Assembly: GCA_043228905.1 (NCBI GenBank)
Contig: JBHGNT010000023.1
Span: forward strand, 434,001-498,000
Source of the DNA: Azolla caroliniana
Lineage: Eukaryota; Polypodiophyta
DNA length: 64,000 nucleotides
Direction: 5' to 3'
In this document: piece by piece, positions 47,900 through 61,981 of the stretch
Position numbering within the stretch: the stretch's first letter is position 1
Layout: each line of letters begins with the position of its first letter
Translations under genes and position numbers: made by a program
The notes under the pieces: model-generated
Told to the model about the DNA's origin: nothing
Database searches by the model: none
Seen by the model: only the letters and a program-made list of their open reading frames with translations

Positions 47900-49800
47900 A
47901 TCAAGATTTTGAAACTCAGGTCGAGAGACATGAAGAAATTAGTAAATTAGAGGAGGGTGTTGACAAGAGCGCATGAGTAAATTAAAATGTTCATACCTGG
48001 CTCTTGTGATATCGAATTTTAGTGTTCAAAGATGCCAATCGAAGCTAACAACACTACCTATGATATGGAATTAAAAAATCAAGATTTCGAAACTTGGGTC
48101 GAGAGACATGAAGAAATTAGTAAATTAGGGGAGGGAGTTTAGAAGAGCGCTTGAGTAAATTAAAATGTTCATAGCTGGCTCGTGTGATATCGGATTTTTA
48201 TGTTCAAACATGCGAATCGAAGCTAACAACACTAGCTATGATAAGGAATGAAAAAATCAAGATTTTGAAACGCAGGTCGTGAGACATGAAGATATTAGTA
48301 AATTAGAGGAGGGAGTTGAGAAGAGCGCGTGAGTAAATTAAAATGTTCATAGCTGGCTCGTGTGATCCCGGATTTTTATGTTCGAAGATGCGAATCGAAG
48401 CTAACAACACTACGTATGATATGGAATGAAAAAATCGAGATTTTGAAACTCAGGTCGAGAGACATCAAGAAATTGGTAAATTACATGAGGGAGTTGAGAA
48501 GAGCGCGTGAGTAAATTAAAATGTTCATAGCTGGCTCGTGTGATATCGGATTTTTGTGTTCAGAGATGCGAATCGAAGCTAACAACACTAGCTATGATAT
48601 GGAATGAAAAAATCAAGATTTTGAAACTCAGGTCGAGAGACATGAAGAAATTAGTAACTTAGAGGAGGGTGTTGACAAGAGCGCATGAGTAAATTAAAAT
48701 GTTCATACCTGGCTCTTGTGATATCGAATTTTAGTGTTCAAAGATGCCAATCGAAGCTAACAACACTACCTATGATATGGAATTAAAAAATCAAGATTTC
48801 GAAACTTGGGTCGAGAGACATGAAGAAATTAGTAAATTAGGGGAGGGAGTTTAGAAGAGCGCTTGAGTAAATTAAAATGTTCATAGCTGGCTCGTGTGAT
48901 ATCGGATTTTTATGTTCAAACATGCGAATCGAAGCTAACAACACTAGCTATGATAAGGAATGAAAAAATCAAGATTTTGAAACGCAGGTCGTGAGACATG
49001 AAGATATTAGTAAATTAGAGGAGGGAGTTGAGAAGAGCGCGTGAGTAAATTAAAATGTTCATAGCTGGCTCGTGTGATCCCGGATTTTTATGTTCGAAGA
49101 TGCGAATCGAAGCTAACAACACTACGTATGATATGGAATGAAAAAATCGAGATTTTGAAACTCAGGTCGAGAGACATCAAGAAATTGGTAAATTACATGA
49201 GGGAGTTGAGAAGAGCGCGTGAGTAAATTAAAATGTTCATAGCTGGCTCGTGTGATATCGGATTTTTGTGTTCAGAGATGCGAATCGAAGCTAACAACAC
49301 TAGCTATGATATGGAATGAAAAAATCAAGATTTTGAAACTCAGGTCGAGAGACATGAAGAAATTAGTAACTTAGAGGAGGGTGTTGACAAGAGCGCATGA
49401 GTAAATTAAAATGTTCATACCTGGCTCTTGTGATATCGAATTTTAGTGTTCAAAGATGCCAATCGAAGCTAACAACACTACCTATGATATGGAATTAAAA
49501 AATCAAGATTTCGAAACTTGGGTCGAGAGACATGAAGAAATTAGTAAATTAGGGGAGGGAGTTTAGAAGAGCGCTTGAGTAAATTAAAATGTTCATAGCT
49601 GGCTCGTGTGATATCGGATTTTTATGTTCAAACATGCGAATCGAAGCTAACAACACTAGCTATGATAAGGAATGAAAAAATCAAGATTTTGAAACGCAGG
49701 TCGTGAGACATGAAGATATTAGTAAATTAGAGGAGGGAGTTGAGAAGAGCGCGTGAGTAAATTAAAATGTTCATAGCTGGCTCGTGTGATCCCGGATTTT
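47900..49800 (+). repeat. 4-monomer (712 bp) expansion, about 2.7 copies
   Basis: TGTTCGAAGATGCG occurs with gttcg at 48,380 and 49,092, offset 712 bp. The linked variants ATCGAATTTTAG, CACTACCTATG, GGGAGTTTAGAAG, ACGCAGGTCGTG and AGTAACTTAGAGG repeat with the same spacing. The match stops at about 49,800, where CAAACATGCG replaces CGAAGATGCG. It overlaps the start of the 3,739-bp HOR, and only one of these 4-mers is kept per 3,739-bp unit. Confidence 0.87.
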
Positions 49801-50917
49801 TATGTTCAAACATGCGAATCGAAGCTAACAACACTAGCTATGATATGGAATTAAAAAATCAAGATTTTGAAACTCAAGTCGAGAGACATGAAGAAATTAG
49901 TAAATTAGAGGAGGGTATTGCAAGAGCGCGTGAGTAAATTAAAATGTTCAAAGCTGGCTCGTGTGATATCGGATTTTTGTGTTCAAAGATGCCAATCGAA
50001 GCTAACAACACTAGCTATGATATGGAATTAAAAAATCAAGATTTTGAAACTTAGATCGAGAGACATGAAGAAATTAGTAAATTAGAGGAGGGTGTTGACA
50101 AGAGCGCATGAGTAAATTAAAATGTTCATACCTGGCTCTTGTGATATCGGATTTTTGTGTTCAAAGATACCAATCGAAGCTAACAACACTAGCTATGATA
50201 TGGAATTAAAAAATCAAAATTTCGAAACTTGGGTCGAGAGACATGAAGAAATTAGTAAATTAGGGGAGGGAGTTGAGAAGAGCGCGTGAGTAAATTAAAA
50301 TGTTCATAGCTGGCTCGTGTGATATCGGATTTTTGTGTTCAAACATGCGAATCGAAGCTAACAACACTTGCTATGATATGGAATTAAAAAATCAAGATTT
50401 TGAAACTCAGGTCGAGAGACATGAAGAAATTAGTAAATTACATGAGGGAGTTGACAAGAGCGCATGAGTAAATTAAAATGTTCATACCTGGCTCTTGTGA
50501 TATCGGATTTTAGTGTTCAAAGATGCCAATCGAAGCTAACAACACTAGCTATGATATGGAATTAAAAAATCAAAATTTCGAAACTTGGGTCGAGAGACAT
50601 GAAGAAATTAGTAAATTAGGGGAGGGAGTTGAGAAGAGCGCGTGAGTAAATTAAAATGTTCATAGCTGGCTCGTGTGATATCGGATTTCTGTGTTCAAAC
50701 ATGCGAATCGAAGCTAACAACACTTGCTATGATATGGAATTAAAAAATCAAGATTTTGAAACTCAGGTCGAGAGACATGAAGAAATTAGTAAAGTAGGGG
50801 AGGGTGTTGACGAGAGCGCGTGAGTAAATTAAAATGTTCATAGCTGGTTCGTGCGATATCGGATTTTAGTGTTCAAACATGCGAATCGAAGCTAACAACA
50901 CTAACTATGATATGGAA

Positions 50918-50941
50918 GGGTTTAGGGTTTAGGGTTTAGGG
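50918..50941 (+). repeat. Type II telomeric insert, copy 6
   Basis: First of the pair in copy 1 of the 3,739-bp HOR. Same junctions and marker. Confidence 0.95.
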
Positions 50942-51808
50942 TTGGGTCGAGAGACATCAAGAAATTAGTAAATTACATGAGGGAGTTGAGAAGAGCGCGT
51001 GAGTAAATTAAAATGTTCATAGCTGGCTCGTGTGATATCGGATTTTAGTCTTCAAACATGCGAATCAAAGCTAACAACACTAGCTATGATAAGGAATGAA
51101 AAAATCAAGATTTTGAAACTCAGGTCGAGAGACATGAAGAAATTAGTAACTTAGAGGAGGGTGTTGACAAGAGCGCATGAGTAAATTAAAATGTTCATAC
51201 CTGGCTCTTGTGATATCGAATTTTAGTGTTCAAAGATGCCAATCGAAGCTAACAACACTACCTATGATATGGAATTAAAAAATCAAGATTTCGAAACTTG
51301 GGTCGAGAGACATGAAGAAATTAGTAAATTAGGGGAGGGAGTTTAGAAGAGCGCTTGAGTAAATTAAAATGTTCATAGCTGGCTCGTGTGATATCGGATT
51401 TTTCTGTTCAAAGATACCAATCGAAGCTAACAACACTAGCTATGATATGGAACTAAAAAATCAAAATTTCGAAACTTGGGTCGAGAGACATGAAGAAATT
51501 AGTAAATTAGGGGAGGGAGTTGAGAAGAGCGCGTGAGTAAATTAAAATGTTCATAGCTGGCTCGTGTGATATCGGATTTCTGTGTTCAAACATGCGAATC
51601 GAAGCTAACAACACTTGCTATGATATGGAATTAAAAAATCAAGATTTTGAAACTCAGGTCGAGAGACATGAAGAAATTAGTAAAGTAGGGGAGGGTGTTG
51701 ACGAGAGCGCGTGAGTAAATTAAAATGTTCATAGCTGGTTCGTGCGATATCGGATTTTAGTGTTCAAACATGCGAATCGAAGCTAACAACACTAACTATG
51801 ATATGGAA

Positions 51809-51832
51809 GGGTTTAGGGTTTAGGGTTTAGGG
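51809..51832 (+). repeat. Type II telomeric insert, copy 7
   Basis: Second of the pair in copy 1 of the 3,739-bp HOR, 891 bp after copy 6 (five monomers plus the 1-bp telomeric gain). Confidence 0.95.
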
Positions 51833-54656
51833 TTGGGTCGAGAGACATCAAGAAATTAGTAAATTACATGAGGGAGTTGAGAAGAGCGCGTGAGTAAATT
51901 AAAATGTTCATAGCTGGCTCGTGTGATATCGGATTTTAGTCTTCAAACATGCGAATCAAAGCTAACAACACTAGCTATGATAAGGAATGAAAAAATCAAG
52001 ATTTTTAAACTCAGGTCGAGAGACATGAAGAAATTAGTAAATTAGAGGAGGGTGTTGACAAGAGCGCATGAGTAAATTAAAATGTTCATACCTGGCTCTT
52101 GTGATATCGAATTTTTGTGTTCAAAGATACCAATCGAAGCTAACAACACTAGCTATGATATGGAATTAAAAAATCAAAATTTCGAAACTTGGGTCGAGAG
52201 ACATGAAGAAATTAGTAAATTAGGGGAGGGAGTTGAGAAGAGCGCGTGAGTAAATTAAAATGTTCATAGCTGGCTCGTGTGATATCGGATTTTAGTCTTC
52301 AAACATGCGAATCAAAGCTAACAACACTAGCTATGATATGGAATGAAAAAATCAAGATTTTGAAACTCAGGTCGAGAGACATGAAGAAATTAGTAACTTA
52401 GAGGAGGGTGTTGACAAGAGCGCATGAGTAAATTAAAATGTTCATACCTGGCTCTTGTGATATCGAATTTTAGTGTTCAAAGATGCCAATCGAAGCTAAC
52501 AACACTACCTATGATATGGAATTAAAAAATCAAGATTTCGAAACTTGGGTCGAGAGACATGAAGAAATTAGTAAATTAGGGGAGGGAGTTTAGAAGAGCG
52601 CTTGAGTAAATTAAAATGTTCATAGCTGGCTCGTGTGATATCGGATTTTTATGTTCAAACATGCGAATCGAAGCTAACAACACTAGCTATGATAAGGAAT
52701 GAAAAAATCAAGATTTTGAAACGCAGGTCGTGAGACATGAAGATATTAGTAAATTAGAGGAGGGAGTTGAGAAGAGCGCGTGAGTAAATTAAAATGTTCA
52801 TAGCTGGCTCGTGTGATCCCGGATTTTTATGTTCGAAGATGCGAATCGAAGCTAACAACACTACGTATGATATGGAATGAAAAAATCGAGATTTTGAAAC
52901 TCAGGTCGAGAGACATCAAGAAATTGGTAAATTACATGAGGGAGTTGAGAAGAGCGCGTGAGTAAATTAAAATGTTCATAGCTGGCTCGTGTGATATCGG
53001 ATTTTTGTGTTCAGAGATGCGAATCGAAGCTAACAACACTAGCTATGATATGGCATGAAAAAATCAAGATTTTGAAACTCAGGTCGAGAGACATGAAGAA
53101 ATTAGTAACTTAGAGGAGGGTGTTGACAAGAGCGCATGAGTAAATTAAAATGTTCATACCTGGCTCTTGTGATATCGAATTTTAGTGTTCAAAGATGCCA
53201 ATCGAAGCTAACAACACTACCTATGATATGGAATTAAAAAATCAAGATTTCGAAACTTGGGTCGAGAGACATGAAGAAATTAGTAAATTAGGGGAGGGAG
53301 TTTAGAAGAGCGCTTGAGTAAATTAAAATGTTCATAGCTGGCTCGTGTGATATCGGATTTTTATGTTCAAACATGCGAATCGAAGCTAACAACACTAGCT
53401 ATGATAAGGAATGAAAAAATCAAGATTTTGAAACGCAGGTCGTGAGACATGAAGATATTAGTAAATTAGAGGAGGGAGTTGAGAAGAGCGCGTGAGTAAA
53501 TTAAAATGTTCATAGCTGGCTCGTGTGATCCCGGATTTTTATGTTCAAACATGCGAATCGAAGCTAACAACACTAGCTATGATATGGAATTAAAAAATCA
53601 AGATTTTGAAACTCAAGTCGAGAGACATGAAGAAATTAGTAAATTAGAGGAGGGTATTGCAAGAGCGCGTGAGTAAATTAAAATGTTCAAAGCTGGCTCG
53701 TGTGATATCGGATTTTTGTGTTCAAAGATGCCAATCGAAGCTAACAACACTAGCTATGATATGGAATTAAAAAATCAAGATTTTGAAACTTAGATCGAGA
53801 GACATGAAGAAATTAGTAAATTAGAGGAGGGTGTTGACAAGAGCGCATGAGTAAATTAAAATGTTCATACCTGGCTCTTGTGATATCGGATTTTTGTGTT
53901 CAAAGATACCAATCGAAGCTAACAACACTAGCTATGATATGGAATTAAAAAATCAAAATTTCGAAACTTGGGTCGAGAGACATGAAGAAATTAGTAAATT
54001 AGGGGAGGGAGTTGAGAAGAGCGCGTGAGTAAATTAAAATGTTCATAGCTGGCTCGTGTGATATCGGATTTTTGTGTTCAAACATGCGAATCGAAGCTAA
54101 CAACACTTGCTATGATATGGAATTAAAAAATCAAGATTTTGAAACTCAGGTCGAGAGACATGAAGAAATTAGTAAATTACATGAGGGAGTTGACAAGAGC
54201 GCATGAGTAAATTAAAATGTTCATACCTGGCTCTTGTGATATCGGATTTTAGTGTTCAAAGATGCCAATCGAAGCTAACAACACTAGCTATGATATGGAA
54301 TTAAAAAATCAAAATTTCGAAACTTGGGTCGAGAGACATGAAGAAATTAGTAAATTAGGGGAGGGAGTTGAGAAGAGCGCGTGAGTAAATTAAAATGTTC
54401 ATAGCTGGCTCGTGTGATATCGGATTTCTGTGTTCAAACATGCGAATCGAAGCTAACAACACTTGCTATGATATGGAATTAAAAAATCAAGATTTTGAAA
54501 CTCAGGTCGAGAGACATGAAGAAATTAGTAAAGTAGGGGAGGGTGTTGACGAGAGCGCGTGAGTAAATTAAAATGTTCATAGCTGGTTCGTGCGATATCG
54601 GATTTTAGTGTTCAAACATGCGAATCGAAGCTAACAACACTAACTATGATATGGAA

Positions 54657-54680
54657 GGGTTTAGGGTTTAGGGTTTAGGG
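54657..54680 (+). repeat. Type II telomeric insert, copy 8
   Basis: First of the pair in copy 2 of the 3,739-bp HOR, exactly 3,739 bp after copy 6. Confidence 0.95.
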
Positions 54681-55547
54681 TTGGGTCGAGAGACATCAAG
54701 AAATTAGTAAATTACATGAGGGAGTTGAGAAGAGCGCGTGAGTAAATTAAAATGTTCATAGCTGGCTCGTGTGATATCGGATTTTAGTCTTCAAACATGC
54801 GAATCAAAGCTAACAACACTAGCTATGATAAGGAATGAAAAAATCAAGATTTTGAAACTCAGGTCGAGAGACATGAAGAAATTAGTAACTTAGAGGAGGG
54901 TGTTGACAAGAGCGCATGAGTAAATTAAAATGTTCATACCTGGCTCTTGTGATATCGAATTTTAGTGTTCAAAGATGCCAATCGAAGCTAACAACACTAC
55001 CTATGATATGGAATTAAAAAATCAAGATTTCGAAACTTGGGTCGAGAGACATGAAGAAATTAGTAAATTAGGGGAGGGAGTTTAGAAGAGCGCTTGAGTA
55101 AATTAAAATGTTCATAGCTGGCTCGTGTGATATCGGATTTTTCTGTTCAAAGATACCAATCGAAGCTAACAACACTAGCTATGATATGGAACTAAAAAAT
55201 CAAAATTTCGAAACTTGGGTCGAGAGACATGAAGAAATTAGTAAATTAGGGGAGGGAGTTGAGAAGAGCGCGTGAGTAAATTAAAATGTTCATAGCTGGC
55301 TCGTGTGATATCGGATTTCTGTGTTCAAACATGCGAATCGAAGCTAACAACACTTGCTATGATATGGAATTAAAAAATCAAGATTTTGAAACTCAGGTCG
55401 AGAGACATGAAGAAATTAGTAAAGTAGGGGAGGGTGTTGACGAGAGCGCGTGAGTAAATTAAAATGTTCATAGCTGGTTCGTGCGATATCGGATTTTAGT
55501 GTTCAAACATGCGAATCGAAGCTAACAACACTAACTATGATATGGAA

Positions 55548-55571
55548 GGGTTTAGGGTTTAGGGTTTAGGG
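55548..55571 (+). repeat. Type II telomeric insert, copy 9
   Basis: Second of the pair in copy 2 of the 3,739-bp HOR, 891 bp after copy 8. Confidence 0.95.
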
Positions 55572-58395
55572 TTGGGTCGAGAGACATCAAGAAATTAGTA
55601 AATTACATGAGGGAGTTGAGAAGAGCGCGTGAGTAAATTAAAATGTTCATAGCTGGCTCGTGTGATATCGGATTTTAGTCTTCAAACATGCGAATCAAAG
55701 CTAACAACACTAGCTATGATAAGGAATGAAAAAATCAAGATTTTTAAACTCAGGTCGAGAGACATGAAGAAATTAGTAAATTAGAGGAGGGTGTTGACAA
55801 GAGCGCATGAGTAAATTAAAATGTTCATACCTGGCTCTTGTGATATCGAATTTTTGTGTTCAAAGATACCAATCGAAGCTAACAACACTAGCTATGATAT
55901 GGAATTAAAAAATCAAAATTTCGAAACTTGGGTCGAGAGACATGAAGAAATTAGTAAATTAGGGGAGGGAGTTGAGAAGAGCGCGTGAGTAAATTAAAAT
56001 GTTCATAGCTGGCTCGTGTGATATCGGATTTTAGTCTTCAAACATGCGAATCAAAGCTAACAACACTAGCTATGATATGGAATGAAAAAATCAAGATTTT
56101 GAAACTCAGGTCGAGAGACATGAAGAAATTAGTAACTTAGAGGAGGGTGTTGACAAGAGCGCATGAGTAAATTAAAATGTTCATACCTGGCTCTTGTGAT
56201 ATCGAATTTTAGTGTTCAAAGATGCCAATCGAAGCTAACAACACTACCTATGATATGGAATTAAAAAATCAAGATTTCGAAACTTGGGTCGAGAGACATG
56301 AAGAAATTAGTAAATTAGGGGAGGGAGTTTAGAAGAGCGCTTGAGTAAATTAAAATGTTCATAGCTGGCTCGTGTGATATCGGATTTTTATGTTCAAACA
56401 TGCGAATCGAAGCTAACAACACTAGCTATGATAAGGAATGAAAAAATCAAGATTTTGAAACGCAGGTCGTGAGACATGAAGATATTAGTAAATTAGAGGA
56501 GGGAGTTGAGAAGAGCGCGTGAGTAAATTAAAATGTTCATAGCTGGCTCGTGTGATCCCGGATTTTTATGTTCGAAGATGCGAATCGAAGCTAACAACAC
56601 TACGTATGATATGGAATGAAAAAATCGAGATTTTGAAACTCAGGTCGAGAGACATCAAGAAATTGGTAAATTACATGAGGGAGTTGAGAAGAGCGCGTGA
56701 GTAAATTAAAATGTTCATAGCTGGCTCGTGTGATATCGGATTTTTGTGTTCAGAGATGCGAATCGAAGCTAACAACACTAGCTATGATATGGAATGAAAA
56801 AATCAAGATTTTGAAACTCAGGTCGAGAGACATGAAGAAATTAGTAACTTAGAGGAGGGTGTTGACAAGAGCGCATGAGTAAATTAAAATGTTCATACCT
56901 GGCTCTTGTGATATCGAATTTTAGTGTTCAAAGATGCCAATCGAAGCTAACAACACTACCTATGATATGGAATTAAAAAATCAAGATTTCGAAACTTGGG
57001 TCGAGAGACATGAAGAAATTAGTAAATTAGGGGAGGGAGTTTAGAAGAGCGCTTGAGTAAATTAAAATGTTCATAGCTGGCTCGTGTGATATCGGATTTT
57101 TATGTTCAAACATGCGAATCGAAGCTAACAACACTAGCTATGATAAGGAATGAAAAAATCAAGATTTTGAAACGCAGGTCGTGAGACATGAAGATATTAG
57201 TAAATTAGAGGAGGGAGTTGAGAAGAGCGCGTGAGTAAATTAAAATGTTCATAGCTGGCTCGTGTGATCCCGGATTTTTATGTTCAAACATGCGAATCGA
57301 AGCTAACAACACTAGCTATGATATGGAATTAAAAAATCAAGATTTTGAAACTCAGGTCGAGAGACATGAAGAAATTAGTAAATTAGAGGAGGGTATTGCA
57401 AGAGCGCGTGAGTAAATTAAAATGTTCAAAGCTGGCTCGTGTGATATCGGATTTTTGTGTTCAAAGATGCCAATCGAAGCTAACAACACTAGCTATGATA
57501 TGGAATTAAAAAATCAAGATTTTGAAACTTAGATCGAGAGACATGAAGAAATTAGTAAATTAGAGGAGGGTGTTGACAAGAGCGCATGAGTAAATTAAAA
57601 TGTTCATACCTGGCTCTTGTGATATCGGATTTTTGTGTTCAAAGATACCAATCGAAGCTAACAACACTAGCTATGATATGGAATTAAAAAATCAAAATTT
57701 CGAAACTTGGGTCGAGAGACATGAAGAAATTAGTAAATTAGGGGAGGGAGTTGAGAAGAGCGCGTGAGTAAATTAAAATGTTCATAGCTGGCTCGTGTGA
57801 TATCGGATTTTTGTGTTCAAACATGCGAATCGAAGCTAACAACACTTGCTATGATATGGAATTAAAAAATCAAGATTTTGAAACTCAGGTCGAGAGACAT
57901 GAAGAAATTAGTAAATTACATGAGGGAGTTGACAAGAGCGCATGAGTAAATTAAAATGTTCATACCTGGCTCTTGTGATATCGGATTTTAGTGTTCAAAG
58001 ATGCCAATCGAAGCTAACAACACTAGCTATGATATGGAATTAAAAAATCAAAATTTCGAAACTTGGGTCGAGAGACATGAAGAAATTAGTAAATTAGGGG
58101 AGGGAGTTGAGAAGAGCGCGTGAGTAAATTAAAATGTTCATAGCTGGCTCGTGTGATATCGGATTTCTGTGTTCAAACATGCGAATCGAAGCTAACAACA
58201 CTTGCTATGATATGGAATTAAAAAATCAAGATTTTGAAACTCAGGTCGAGAGACATGAAGAAATTAGTAAAGTAGGGGAGGGTGTTGACGAGAGCGCGTG
58301 AGTAAATTAAAATGTTCATAGCTGGTTCGTGCGATATCGGATTTTAGTGTTCAAACATGCGAATCGAAGCTAACAACACTAACTATGATATGGAA

Positions 58396-58419
58396 GGGTT
58401 TAGGGTTTAGGGTTTAGGG
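58396..58419 (+). repeat. Type II telomeric insert, copy 10
   Basis: First of the pair in copy 3 of the 3,739-bp HOR, 3,739 bp after copy 8. Confidence 0.95.
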
Positions 58420-59286
58420 TTGGGTCGAGAGACATCAAGAAATTAGTAAATTACATGAGGGAGTTGAGAAGAGCGCGTGAGTAAATTAAAATGTTCATAG
58501 CTGGCTCGTGTGATATCGGATTTTAGTCTTCAAACATGCGAATCAAAGCTAACAACACTAGCTATGATAAGGAATGAAAAAATCAAGATTTTGAAACTCA
58601 GGTCGAGAGACATGAAGAAATTAGTAACTTAGAGGAGGGTGTTGACAAGAGCGCATGAGTAAATTAAAATGTTCATACCTGGCTCTTGTGATATCGAATT
58701 TTAGTGTTCAAAGATGCCAATCGAAGCTAACAACACTACCTATGATATGGAATTAAAAAATCAAGATTTCGAAACTTGGGTCGAGAGACATGAAGAAATT
58801 AGTAAATTAGGGGAGGGAGTTTAGAAGAGCGCTTGAGTAAATTAAAATGTTCATAGCTGGCTCGTGTGATATCGGATTTTTCTGTTCAAAGATACCAATC
58901 GAAGCTAACAACACTAGCTATGATATGGAACTAAAAAATCAAAATTTCGAAACTTGGGTCGAGAGACATGAAGAAATTAGTAAATTAGGGGAGGGAGTTG
59001 AGAAGAGCGCGTGAGTAAATTAAAATGTTCATAGCTGGCTCGTGTGATATCGGATTTCTGTGTTCAAACATGCGAATCGAAGCTAACAACACTTGCTATG
59101 ATATGGAATTAAAAAATCAAGATTTTGAAACTCAGGTCGAGAGACATGAAGAAATTAGTAAAGTAGGGGAGGGTGTTGACGAGAGCGCGTGAGTAAATTA
59201 AAATGTTCATAGCTGGTTCGTGCGATATCGGATTTTAGTGTTCAAACATGCGAATCGAAGCTAACAACACTAACTATGATATGGAA

Positions 59287-59310
59287 GGGTTTAGGGTTTA
59301 GGGTTTAGGG
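59287..59310 (+). repeat. Type II telomeric insert, copy 11
   Basis: Second of the pair in copy 3 of the 3,739-bp HOR, shortly before the HOR order breaks at about 59,740. Confidence 0.95.
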
Positions 59311-59740
59311 TTGGGTCGAGAGACATCAAGAAATTAGTAAATTACATGAGGGAGTTGAGAAGAGCGCGTGAGTAAATTAAAATGTTCATAGCTGGCTCGT
59401 GTGATATCGGATTTTAGTCTTCAAACATGCGAATCAAAGCTAACAACACTAGCTATGATAAGGAATGAAAAAATCAAGATTTTTAAACTCAGGTCGAGAG
59501 ACATGAAGAAATTAGTAAATTAGAGGAGGGTGTTGACAAGAGCGCATGAGTAAATTAAAATGTTCATACCTGGCTCTTGTGATATCGAATTTTTGTGTTC
59601 AAAGATACCAATCGAAGCTAACAACACTAGCTATGATATGGAATTAAAAAATCAAAATTTCGAAACTTGGGTCGAGAGACATGAAGAAATTAGTAAATTA
59701 GGGGAGGGAGTTGAGAAGAGCGCGTGAGTAAATTAAAATG

Positions 59741-61499
59741 TTCATAGCTGGCTCGTGTGATATCGGATTTTTGTGTTCAAACATGCGAATCGAAGCTAAC
59801 AACACTTGCTATGATATGGAATTAAAAAATCAAGATTTTGAAACTCAGGTCGAGAGACATGAAGAAATTAGTAAATTACATGAGGGAGTTGACAAGAGCG
59901 CATGAGTAAATTAAAATGTTCATACCTGGCTCTTGTGATATCGGATTTTAGTGTTCAAAGATGCCAATCGAAGCTAACAACACTAGCTATGATATGGAAT
60001 TAAAAAATCAAGATTTCGAAACTTGGGTCGAGAGACATGAAGAAATTAGTAAATTAGGGGAGGGAGTTGAGAAGAGCGCGTGAGTAAATTAAAATGTTCA
60101 TAGCTGGCTCGTGTGATATCGGATTTTTGTGTTCAAACATGCGAATCGAAGCTAACAACACTAGCTATGATATGGAATTAAAAAATCAAGATTTCGAAAC
60201 TTGGGTCGAGAGATATGAAGAAATTAGTAAATTACATGAGGGAGTTGAGAAGAGCGCGTGAGTAAATTAAAATGTTCATAGCTGGCTCGTGTGATATCGG
60301 AATTTAGTGTTCAAACATGCGAATCGAAGCTAACAACACTAACTATGATATGGAATTAAAAAATCAAGATTTTGAAACTTGGGTCGACAGATATCAAGAA
60401 ATTAGTAAATTACATCAGGGAGTTGAGAAGAGCGCGTGAGTAAATTAAAATGTTCATAGCTGGCTCGTGTGATATCGGATTTTTGTGTTCAAACATGCGA
60501 ATCGAAGCTAACAACACTAGCTATGATATGGAATTAAAAAATGAAGATTTTGAAACTCAGGTCGAGAGACATGAAGAAATTAGTAAATTAGAGGAGGGTA
60601 TTGCAAGAGCGCGTGAGTAAATTAAAATGTTCAAAGCTGGCTCGTGTGATATCGGATTTTTGTGTTCAAAGATGCCAATCGAAGCTAACAACACTAGCTA
60701 TGATATGGAATTAAAAAATCAAGATTTTGAAACTCAGATCGAGAGACATGAAGAAATTAGTAAATTAGAGGAGGGTGTTGACAAGAGCGCATGAGTAAAT
60801 TAAAATGTTCATACCTGGCTCTTGTGATATCGGATTTTTCTGTTCAAAGATACCAATCGAAGCTAACAACACTAGCTATGATATGGAACTAAAAAATCAA
60901 AATTTCGAAACTTGGGTCGAGAGACATGAAGAAATTAGTAAATTAGGGGAGGGAGTTGAGAAGAGCGCGTGAGTAAATTAAAATGTTCATAGCTGGCTCG
61001 TGTGATATCGGATTTCTGTGTTCAAACATGCGAATCGAAGCTAACAACACTTGCTATGATATGGAATTAAAAAATCAAGATTTTGAAACTCAGGTCGAGA
61101 GACATGAAGAAATTAGTAAAGTAGGGGAGGGTGTTGACGAGAGCGCGTGAGTAAATTAAAATGTTCATAGCTGGTTCGTGCGATATCGGATTTTAGTGTT
61201 CAAACATGCGAATCGAAGCTAACAACACTAACTATGATATGGAAGGGTTTAGGGTTTAGGGTTTAGGGTTGGGTCGAGAGACATCAAGAAATTAGTAAAT
61301 TACATGAGGGAGTTGAGAAGAGCGCGTGAGTAAATTAAAATGTTCATAGCTGGCTCGTGTGATATCGGATTTTAGTCTTCAAACATGCGAATCAAAGCTA
61401 ACAACACTAGCTATGATAAGGAATGAAAAAATCAAGATTTTTAAACTCAGGTCGAGAGACATGAAGAAATTAGTAAATTAGAGGAGGGTGTTGACAAGA
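59741..61499 (+). repeat. Junction block between HOR copies
   Basis: About ten monomers that do not follow the 3,739-bp order. Private changes include CGGAATTTAGTG near 60,298, GTCGACAGATATC near 60,384 and AAATGAAGATTTTG near 60,539. Contains one 177-bp monomer (60,598) and a type II telomeric monomer (tract at 61,245). Confidence 0.78.
61245..61268 (+). repeat. Type II telomeric insert, copy 12
   Basis: Lies in the junction block, 1,958 bp after copy 11. Same junctions and GGTTCGTGCG marker. Confidence 0.95.
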
Positions 61500-61957
61500 G
61501 CGCATGAGTAAATTAAAATGTTCATACCTGGCTCTTGTGATATCGGATTTTAGTGTTCAAAGATGCCAATCGAAGCTAACAACACTAGCTATGATATGGA
61601 ATTAAAAAATCAAAATTTCGAAACTTGGGTCGAGAGACATGAAGAAATTAGTAAATTAGGGGAGGGAGTTGAGAAGAGCGCGTGAGTAAATTAAAATGTT
61701 CATAGCTGGCTCGTGTGATATCGGATTTCTGTGTTCAAACATGCGAATCGAAGCTAACAACACTTGCTATGATATGGAATTAAAAAATCAAGATTTTGAA
61801 ACTCAGGTCGAGAGACATGAAGAAATTAGTAAAGTAGGGGAGGGTGTTGACGAGAGCGCGTGAGTAAATTAAAATGTTCATAGCTGGTTCGTGCAATATC
61901 GGATTTTAGTGTTCAAACATGCGAATCGAAGCTAACAACACTAACTATGATATGGAA

Positions 61958-61981
61958 GGGTTTAGGGTTTAGGGTTTAGGG
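61958..61981 (+). repeat. Type II telomeric insert, copy 13
   Basis: Only 713 bp after copy 12, so one monomer fewer than the usual 891-bp pair. Its monomer has GGTTCGTGCA, a single-base change of the private marker. Confidence 0.95.

Larger units (their letters stand above)
48570..52308 (+). repeat. 3,739-bp 21-mer HOR, copy 1
   Basis: Offset 3,739 is fixed by TGTTCGAAG (49,092, 52,831, 56,570), GTATTGCAAG (49,915, 53,654, 57,393) and two telomeric tracts per unit (50,918 and 51,809; 54,657 and 55,548; 58,396 and 59,287). 21 x 178 plus two telomeric gains minus one 177-bp loss equals 3,739. The two telomeric monomers sit 891 bp apart. Confidence 0.92.
52309..56047 (+). repeat. 3,739-bp 21-mer HOR, copy 2
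   Basis: Same order of monomers as copy 1. Shares the ACTCAAGTCGAG change with copy 1 (near 53,610 and 49,871) while copy 3 has ACTCAGGTCGAG, and has its own ATGGCATGAAAA near 53,050. Such sparse single-base differences imply very recent amplification. Confidence 0.92.
56048..59740 (+). repeat. 3,739-bp 21-mer HOR, copy 3 (nearly complete)
   Basis: Follows the unit to about 59,740, then changes from the expected TTTTAGTCTTC monomer to a TTTTTGTGTTC monomer with CACTTGCTATG. About 46 bp short of a full unit. Confidence 0.9.
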
